Of a DNA stretch of 10,670 bases, positions 5,985 through 10,670 are shown in pieces (position 1 is the first letter of the stretch; every line of letters starts with the position of its first letter). This stretch comes from Cloacimonetes bacterium UBA5284 (lineage in GTDB: Bacteria; Cloacimonadota; Cloacimonadia; Cloacimonadales; Cloacimonadaceae), in the NCBI GenBank assembly GCA_002410505.1, contig DHSO01000043.1, positions 1 to 10,670 of the forward strand, given 5' to 3'. The notes beneath the pieces were generated by a model. That model was given only the letters and a program-made list of their open reading frames with translations, ran no database searches and was not told the DNA's origin. Made by a program: the position numbers and the translations under genes.

Positions 5985-8387
5985 TTAATCCGCTTGCAGA
6001 TAGCGAGTGGGATCTGCTCTGTATGCTTTTTGAATACTAAAATAAAGAGGAATAAATACAATCGCGATCATGATAATGATAGCAGCCGGGTAAGCGATTG
6101 CGCCATAATGAGATTGAATCGCAAATCTATCGGTATAGGCTTTGATCAGATTGTATGCCAGAATCAATCCCGGAATTGCTGAAGCCAAGTATAGTAAGAG
6201 ATACTTTCGGCAGTAGAGCCTCCATAGATCATGGAACTCCGCTCCACAGATCTTACGGATGCTGATATCCTTCATCTGGCTGTGGATGCTTACTGAGCTT
6301 ACGGCATAAACGCCCATCACGGCTATGATTACTACAAAGATCGTCATTGCCAGACTAATATTCTTTATGGTCTGTTCCTGAACATAATACAAGGATTGAG
6401 CATGCTCGATCTCTAGCGATGAATAACCGAACACTCCGCTACTCGCGGCATCGGCAAACAGCTCTTCCAGGGCAGGCAAAACATCCTGTTTGAGGCCATC
6501 CTGCCAGCTAATCTGATAATACCTTACCATATATGCTTTTAGAATCATGACCATCGGTATCATTTCATGGTAAGTTGGGAAAAACCAGCAGTCATCGACC
6601 ACTGCCAAAACTTCATACCATGGGGATTCATCATTATCGGCTATCCGTATGCTACTGCCTATGGGATTATCCAGATATCTTTGAGCAAAGGTGCTATTTA
6701 CTACAACCATGTTTTCGGCTACTTCGTCCGGAATGCTTCCATTCAGGATGCTGATCTCTCTAGTTCGGAAGAAATCCGGCGGACAGCTGCATAGATAGGA
6801 TAATACTGGCGTATCTGTCTGGTTATCATTAAGATATACCTGAACTTTATGAAATCCATTTTGATTATCCAGACTCGTTGTCACCAGATCAAAATTGCTT
6901 ACGCTTTCTTTCAGAACTCCCGGTATCTCGCGTATCCTTTGCCGCAATAGTCTGGCATCATAGTAGCCTTTTATGCTGTCATCATTTACGGTAAGATAAC
7001 TGTATTGAATAGTGTTTTTGAAGTCCCAGCCCCGTTCTATGTTACTGATCAAGCTATAATTGATGCTCAGCGATACTGCTAATGTGATAAACGCAAAGCC
7101 TATAACCATCTGCAAGTAGAGCAGCACAGTGATGCCCCGATCCCGATGATTCCTGTGCCGGGTACTACAGCCTAATGCCATAGCGGAATGGCGCAGGCTC
7201 ATGATCAGCGAGGACACTAGACCCAAAGTGATTATTGCGATAGCGGTGCATCCTGCATAGGGCAAAAGGAACAAGCTATAGGAAAGTAGATCTACTCTGA
7301 TGAATTCGCTAAAAAATCCCATGGTGACAGCGTACAAAACGATCCCGAGTAGCACTGCAATACAGAAATACAGGCTGTATTCGCACATCATTTGATGAAT
7401 AAGCTCTGCCCTGCCGGCACCTACGGCACGTCTGAAAAAGAACTCGTCGCCGCGCTTTTTCCAGGAAAGTCCGATGATGATCAGAAAATTGGATATTGCA
7501 GTAAGCAAGAACATGAAAGATAGCGCTAATATTGAATAGATGCTTAGAATTGACATCGTAGGGGCATCGTTCTTCAAGCCGGTAATAAAGTGAATCTTGG
7601 CTATGGGATCAAGATATACCTTCAGATTACCGCTTTGCCCTATCATGGAACTGTATTCATTCAATATTGTATTCAGTTTTGTTTGAACAATCTTCAGGTT
7701 CTTTTTATGGGGGATGCGCACACGGACATGCCCCGTAAGATACCAGTCATCTTCACTATCGCTGCTGTCCTCCTCATCGTTGTACCATAGTGAATAAATA
7801 TCATGTCTCAAATGCAGATTAGTGTCCATATCGGCAAATACTCCACTTATGGTATACCGGGGAGTTTCGCCGACATAGATCTTCTTGCCTACAGGATTGG
7901 CATCTCCGAAATAATTCTTCGAAAAGCTCTCGCTAATCAGGAGTTTGAATCGGTCGCTTAACAGTGAATCCGGATCTCCATAAATGATATCCAATTTATA
8001 GTGTTTTGGAAAATTAGGCGAGACAAAGACGCTCTTTTCCATTTGGAATGGCTTGCCGTCACAACGTAGATTCATAGCTATCACGCTGGGCCAATACAAT
8101 AGGTGGTCTGTAATCTCAGGAATATCCCGGATCAGCATTGGCGCAGGAGGGATGAAAAAGTCAGCTGAGGCAATCTCTCCCAATTCCGGATGTACTTGAC
8201 TGTATCTTAAGCGATACCACTCATCGTGATTCTCAACCTTTTTGTCAAAATCCAGATAGAACAGGGCATAGGAAACAAGATGCCCAACTGCAGCCAAGCT
8301 AATTGCTAAACCCAAAATAGCAACGATAAAGCTGAATTTGTGCCGAGTTATCTGCCTGAAAGCCATCCTGACATGTTTGATAATCAC
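5985..8387 (-). CDS. FtsX/MacB-family ABC permease, double-length
   Basis: An 800-residue inner-membrane permease with two MacB-periplasmic-core plus FtsX units in one chain, a form common in Bacteroidota-like bacteria. The membrane spans I see are about 19-45, 278-307, 333-358, 371-397, 419-445, 676-700, 727-751 and 765-786, eight in total. Large outside domains lie at about 46-277 and 446-675, each with the MacB_PCD motif (NPVGKKI 164-170 and NPIGSSI 574-580). FtsX cytoplasmic motifs are RRAVGAGRAELI (319-330) and IRKICGAEFHDLW (710-722), and the C-terminus DPTRYLQAD is typical. The start is GTG at 8387, which gives MIIKHVRMAFRQITRHK; a G-rich ribosome binding site (complement of 8392-8398) precedes it. 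It overlaps the fusion-protein stop by four bases (GTGA). The substrate is unknown; peptides, lipids or drugs are all possible. Confidence 0.92.
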   Translation of the reverse strand: MIIKHVRMAFRQITRHKFSFIVAILGLAISLAAVGHLVSYALFYLDFDKKVENHDEWYRLRYSQVHPELGEIASADFFIPPAPMLIRDIPEITDHLLYWPSVIAMNLRCDGKPFQMEKSVFVSPNFPKHYKLDIIYGDPDSLLSDRFKLLISESFSKNYFGDANPVGKKIYVGETPRYTISGVFADMDTNLHLRHDIYSLWYNDEEDSSDSEDDWYLTGHVRVRIPHKKNLKIVQTKLNTILNEYSSMIGQSGNLKVYLDPIAKIHFITGLKNDAPTMSILSIYSILALSFMFLLTAISNFLIIIGLSWKKRGDEFFFRRAVGAGRAELIHQMMCEYSLYFCIAVLLGIVLYAVTMGFFSEFIRVDLLSYSLFLLPYAGCTAIAIITLGLVSSLIMSLRHSAMALGCSTRHRNHRDRGITVLLYLQMVIGFAFITLAVSLSINYSLISNIERGWDFKNTIQYSYLTVNDDSIKGYYDARLLRQRIREIPGVLKESVSNFDLVTTSLDNQNGFHKVQVYLNDNQTDTPVLSYLCSCPPDFFRTREISILNGSIPDEVAENMVVVNSTFAQRYLDNPIGSSIRIADNDESPWYEVLAVVDDCWFFPTYHEMIPMVMILKAYMVRYYQISWQDGLKQDVLPALEELFADAASSGVFGYSSLEIEHAQSLYYVQEQTIKNISLAMTIFVVIIAVMGVYAVSSVSIHSQMKDISIRKICGAEFHDLWRLYCRKYLLLYLASAIPGLILAYNLIKAYTDRFAIQSHYGAIAYPAAIIIMIAIVFIPLYFSIQKAYRADPTRYLQAD

Positions 8388-9640
8388 CTTTCCCCCTTGA
8401 TGCGAACCTTGTCCTTGTCCTTCAGGGCTTTGTAGGATGAGATTATTACAGTCTCACCTTCTTTGAGTCCTTCCAGTACCTCCACTTCGCGGATGTTTCG
8501 AAAACCTGTTCTGATTGAGCGTCGCGCAGCACTTTTAGAATCCGCATCCAGCACATATACCCAAAGTCCCCCGCCATCATATAAGTATTGCCCCTGAGGC
8601 AGATACAATACATCTTCCAAACTATCGGTAATGATCTCTACCGCGATTGATTGCCCGGATTTCATGCTTTGGGGAATGTCACCGTTAATGTCTATCTGAA
8701 TCCTATCCTTTACCAGCCGCGGATGTATTTTGGTTACAGATAGTTTCACATCAGTTCCCTGATGGCGAATCCTCGCCTGAGCTCCCTCTGCAAGTCGGCC
8801 TAGATAATACTGATCCACACTTCCTTGCAGATAGTAACGATTGTCATCCTCGATAACCGCCAATAGGCTTCCCGTGGCAATAATCTGCCCCAATTTCAGG
8901 TCCATCTCTGTAATTCGCCCACTCATCGGAGCTTTCACATCCAGTTCGTTTATCCGGTTGCGTACTTGCTGTAAACTAAGTTGCAGCTGTTTAACCGCTC
9001 CAGCCAGTTGCTCCAGCTGTTGCTTCCGAAATAGCGAATCTGTACTTGCTTCTTCCACCAGATATTCATATCTTGTATTCGCTATCCGAAAGTCTTCTTC
9101 TGCCAGCAAATATTCTTCTTCCGAGATAAACCCCTGACGTTTGAGCTCCATCTTCTGCTGATACATACGTTGTTCTCGGGTCAGCGCGTTGCGGGCTTCA
9201 GCGATTTTGAGCCTCTGACTCTGCAAGCTCTGATTATTCAGGATGCGTGCGTTACTGAGGTTGTTCACCTGATCCGTTACAGCTGCTTCTTGCGCCAAAA
9301 GATTCAATCGCAGGTCGTCATTACTCAGTTTTAGGATAGTCTGCCCTGCTTTGACATAGTCTCCGGATTGATAAAACAAAGCTTCAATTCTGCCCCCGGT
9401 CATGGCCTCTAGCCTGTAAGAGCTTAGCGGTGTTACCACTGCATCAGCACTGAAAGAACCTTCCATCCTGCCCCGTAGCACTGGAGCGGTAAGTATATCG
9501 CTCTCCCGTACTATGGCAACTTTCAAATAACTATTGAGCCAATGTGTAGCCAACACCAGCAGGATCAGAAGTAAAAATACAAAAGGAATTACTCTTAGCC
9601 GTTTGCTCAGTCGTTCTTTGGCAGGAATCTCTCTATCCAT
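8384..9640 (-). CDS. HlyD/MacA-type membrane fusion protein
   Basis: A periplasmic adaptor that joins the FtsX-type permease to an outer-membrane channel in tripartite efflux. It has 418 residues, with a short basic N-terminus, one membrane anchor at about 17-33, and no lipobox. The first half of the lipoyl domain is at about 75-108 (GGRIEALFYQSGDYVKAGQ), followed by a long Gln/Leu-rich coiled-coil hairpin at about 110-235. The second lipoyl half is VKAPMSGRITEMDLKLGQII (235-254), then the beta-barrel (266-340) and a membrane-proximal domain with LKEGETVII (392-400). The ATG at 9640 has GAGGAG (complement of 9644-9649) only three bases upstream, which is close but usable. It is the first gene of the transporter set, and a predicted promoter and a ten-base G run lie upstream. 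No TolC-like gene is in the window, so the outer-membrane partner must be elsewhere. Confidence 0.9.
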   Translation of the reverse strand: MDREIPAKERLSKRLRVIPFVFLLLILLVLATHWLNSYLKVAIVRESDILTAPVLRGRMEGSFSADAVVTPLSSYRLEAMTGGRIEALFYQSGDYVKAGQTILKLSNDDLRLNLLAQEAAVTDQVNNLSNARILNNQSLQSQRLKIAEARNALTREQRMYQQKMELKRQGFISEEEYLLAEEDFRIANTRYEYLVEEASTDSLFRKQQLEQLAGAVKQLQLSLQQVRNRINELDVKAPMSGRITEMDLKLGQIIATGSLLAVIEDDNRYYLQGSVDQYYLGRLAEGAQARIRHQGTDVKLSVTKIHPRLVKDRIQIDINGDIPQSMKSGQSIAVEIITDSLEDVLYLPQGQYLYDGGGLWVYVLDADSKSAARRSIRTGFRNIREVEVLEGLKEGETVIISSYKALKDKDKVRIKGER

Positions 9641-9711
9641 CTGCTCCTCATATATTCAAATCTATACAGCAATAAAAGCTATACTGAGACAATAATGCAA
9701 TATTTGTTCCA

Positions 9712-9721
9712 CCCCCCCCCC
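9712..9721 (-). repeat. Homopolymer tract C10 / G10
   Basis: Ten consecutive C on the plus strand read as ten G in the transcript sense of the efflux operon. It lies 71 to 80 bases before the MacA-type start and a few bases after the expected transcription start of the promoter at 9734-9763. It is outside any coding frame. Runs of this length are prone to slippage in replication, so the length may vary between cells. Confidence 0.85.
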
Positions 9722-9733
9722 TATTTTTATGAT

Positions 9734-9763
9734 ATTGTATTCTTATTGTTTATCATGACTCAA
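9734..9763 (-). promoter_or_regulatory. Predicted promoter of the efflux operon
   Basis: On the minus strand, TTGAGT (complement of 9758-9763) and TACAAT (complement of 9734-9739) are separated by 18 bases. The -10 matches five of six and the -35 four of six. Transcription would start near 9727, just before the G10 run. The -35 box lies inside the last codons of the VOC gene, so the efflux genes could be expressed alone or by read-through from upstream. No terminator separates them. Confidence 0.45.
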
Positions 9764-10159
9764 ATATGCACACAACTCCACTTTCATTCGCATGGGATCT
9801 TCAAAGAATACAGCATAGCATTCTTCTCCGGCGGCGAAGGGATGGCGATCTTCATACAGTATCTTTATACCCTTTCCTCTGAGTTCAGCCGTGATTGTAT
9901 CTACGATGTCTTGAGATTCTGCATGAAATGCCAGGTGATTCAATCCGCTGCGGCAGCGATGGTAACATGGTAGGCGATACCTTTCTTCTGTCTGAACAAA
10001 TACCAGATAGGTATCTTCCAGTTTGTAACTGATGCCCTCATCCCACTCCTGATATGTAGAATAGCCAAGTCTGGACAGAAGCCATCCCCAAAAGTCTTTG
10101 GTGACTTTCAGATCAACTACATAGATCTCTACATGGTGCAAAACTCCGGTTTTACTCAT
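9743..10159 (-). CDS. VOC (glyoxalase/bleomycin-resistance fold) protein
   Basis: A 138-residue small soluble protein of the vicinal-oxygen-chelate superfamily; the exact reaction or ligand is not known. Paired beta-alpha-beta-beta-beta modules are visible. The first starts at LHHVEIYVVDL (7-17) and includes FWGWLLSRLGY (23-33) and YLVFVQTEER (51-60). The second starts at GLNHLAFHAES (72-82) and ends FFEDPMRMKVEL (118-129). Likely metal ligands are His9, His75 and Glu128, as in metal-binding members, but this is inferred from position. The start is set at the ATG at 10159, giving MSKTGVLHHVEIY; longer versions only add a tail encoded by the neighbouring gene. It overlaps the upstream lipoprotein gene by 8 bases, so the two are probably co-translated. 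The ribosome binding sequence AGAAGG directly abuts the ATG, consistent with coupling. Confidence 0.85.
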   Translation of the reverse strand: MSKTGVLHHVEIYVVDLKVTKDFWGWLLSRLGYSTYQEWDEGISYKLEDTYLVFVQTEERYRLPCYHRCRSGLNHLAFHAESQDIVDTITAELRGKGIKILYEDRHPFAAGEECYAVFFEDPMRMKVELCAYLSHDKQ

Positions 10160-10436
10160 CCTTCTTGCGTTTCTTGCGACTGAGGGCAAGACCACCAAAA
10201 CCACCGATTATTGCCATATAGAAGCCAATATCATAGCTCCAGCCGGTGTTATTTGGTTCATACATGCGAATGCCATCACCAAAGATGCTAAGTACAAGGG
10301 AAAATGGCGCAATCCAGCCATGCCAGATCCCGTGAATCAGATTTGCTTTTTTAGCCCCTTCTTTGAATTGCTCGCTCCCGGCGCAAGAACATAGCAGCAG
10401 GGATGCAAGCATCAGCACAACAATCCATTTTTTCAT
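10152..10436 (-). CDS. Small conserved lipoprotein of unknown function
   Basis: A 94-residue protein with an N-terminal lipoprotein-type signal: MKKW, a hydrophobic core at 5-15, then LCSC with Cys18 as the likely lipidation site (Cys at -2 is slightly unusual). The middle has the block GIWHGWIAPFSLVLSIFGD (36-54), which resembles, from memory, a widespread uncharacterised small membrane protein family with a 'LWHGFIAPFTFI' block and a following 'IYE' (here RMYEPNN). A second hydrophobic stretch at about 69-85 (GFYMAIIGGFGGLAL) and a positive tail RKKRKKDE suggest a membrane segment with its C-terminus inside. AAGGAG (complement of 10443-10448) lies 6 bases before the ATG. Its stop lies inside the VOC gene start. 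No function can be assigned. Confidence 0.8.
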   Translation of the reverse strand: MKKWIVVLMLASLLLCSCAGSEQFKEGAKKANLIHGIWHGWIAPFSLVLSIFGDGIRMYEPNNTGWSYDIGFYMAIIGGFGGLALSRKKRKKDE

Positions 10437-10487
10437 AACTCTCTCCTTGTTACTTCATGCATGCTAAGCAGATGACATATCAAATAT

Positions 10488-10493
10488 TGTCAA
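10488..10493 (-). promoter_or_regulatory. Candidate -35 box for the minus-strand block
   Basis: A perfect TTGACA (complement of 10488-10493) lies about 50 bases before the small lipoprotein gene. The -10 is poor at standard spacing; TAGCAT at 21 bases is the best match (four of six). The promoter is therefore only tentative, perhaps helped by an activator or another sigma factor. The sequence ATGCATGC lies nearby but has no known meaning here. Confidence 0.3.
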
Positions 10494-10670
10494 GCAGTTT
10501 ATGCGTTTGATTTCAGTAAGCAATTGGGGCGATCTGCTATCGATGGAATGTTCTGCAACGTTTAATCAGTGTTTCAGTTGGGAGCCTTCTTAGCAGGCCA
10601 AAATCCTCCCTGTCCGTATAGCAGAATGAATATTAGAAACTATCTGGGTCATTGCTGAAATACAGCGCAT
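10494..10670. other. Right end: no confident gene
   Basis: A plus-strand frame opens at the ATG at 10501 (MRLISVSNWGDLL...) but stops after 31 codons and has no ribosome binding site. A minus-strand frame over about 10540-10630 stays open for roughly 30 codons with no start or known family. The sequence may be part of the remnant of a gene or of an intergenic repeat, but one copy in this window cannot show that. The window ends before any upstream gene. Confidence 0.35.

Noticed and set aside
5975..6061. N-terminal extension of the ABC ATPase
   Set aside because: It lies within the permease gene; the ATG at 5974 has AAGGAG at the right distance and starts at the usual family position.
10160..10204. 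N-terminal extension of the VOC protein
   Set aside because: It overlaps the C-terminal coding part of the small lipoprotein gene and adds nothing resembling the family.

Overview
This window most likely comes from an uncultured Gram-negative bacterium of the Cloacimonadota (WWE1) or a nearby FCB-group lineage. Three things point that way: an Ig-like (Big_5) lipoprotein of the type common in Bacteroidota, with a 'PTGGPEDT' motif just after the lipobox; a small secreted protein ending in the 'SPCIDTGD' block typical of large beta-helix surface proteins in that group; and a two-gene-overlap style of operon with mixed ATG/GTG/TTG starts. This placement is inference, because there is no rRNA or other decisive marker in the window.

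Left flank (1-1423): poor in genes. It holds two period-7 tandem repeats (1-30 and 184-218) that bracket a cluster of short GC-rich hairpins, a good sigma70-like promoter at 305-332, further inverted repeats, and one small secreted protein (551-1039) that looks like the ends of a larger surface protein joined together. The region reads as an intergenic repeat zone plus gene remnants.

Plus-strand operon (1424-5284): ybaB, recR, ribE, a Big_5 lipoprotein and wecB, packed with gaps of 3 and 3 bases, then a 4-base overlap, then a gap of 13. The first two genes are the classic nucleoid-associated protein and recombination-mediator pair. The next makes riboflavin, and the last two concern the envelope (a lipoprotein and UDP-GlcNAc 2-epimerase). 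A promoter and a good ribosome binding site precede ybaB.

Minus-strand block (10436 down to 5315): a small lipoprotein of a conserved unknown family, a VOC/glyoxalase-fold protein, then a MacAB-like tripartite efflux set: membrane fusion protein, 800-residue double FtsX/MacB permease, and ATPase. The fusion protein and permease overlap by four bases, and the permease stop lies in the ATPase ribosome binding site. A predicted promoter and a run of ten G (on the transcribed sense strand) lie just upstream of the efflux genes. That run is a candidate phase-variable switch and is the most testable novelty here. The plus and minus operons converge at 5284/5315 with only 30 bases between them and no clear terminator.

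Right end (10494-10670): no convincing gene; possible remnants only.

I did not find a clearly new multi-gene system. The most interesting items are the poly-G tract before the efflux operon, the heptamer/hairpin repeat zone, and the unusual ybaB-recR-ribE-lipoprotein-wecB grouping.
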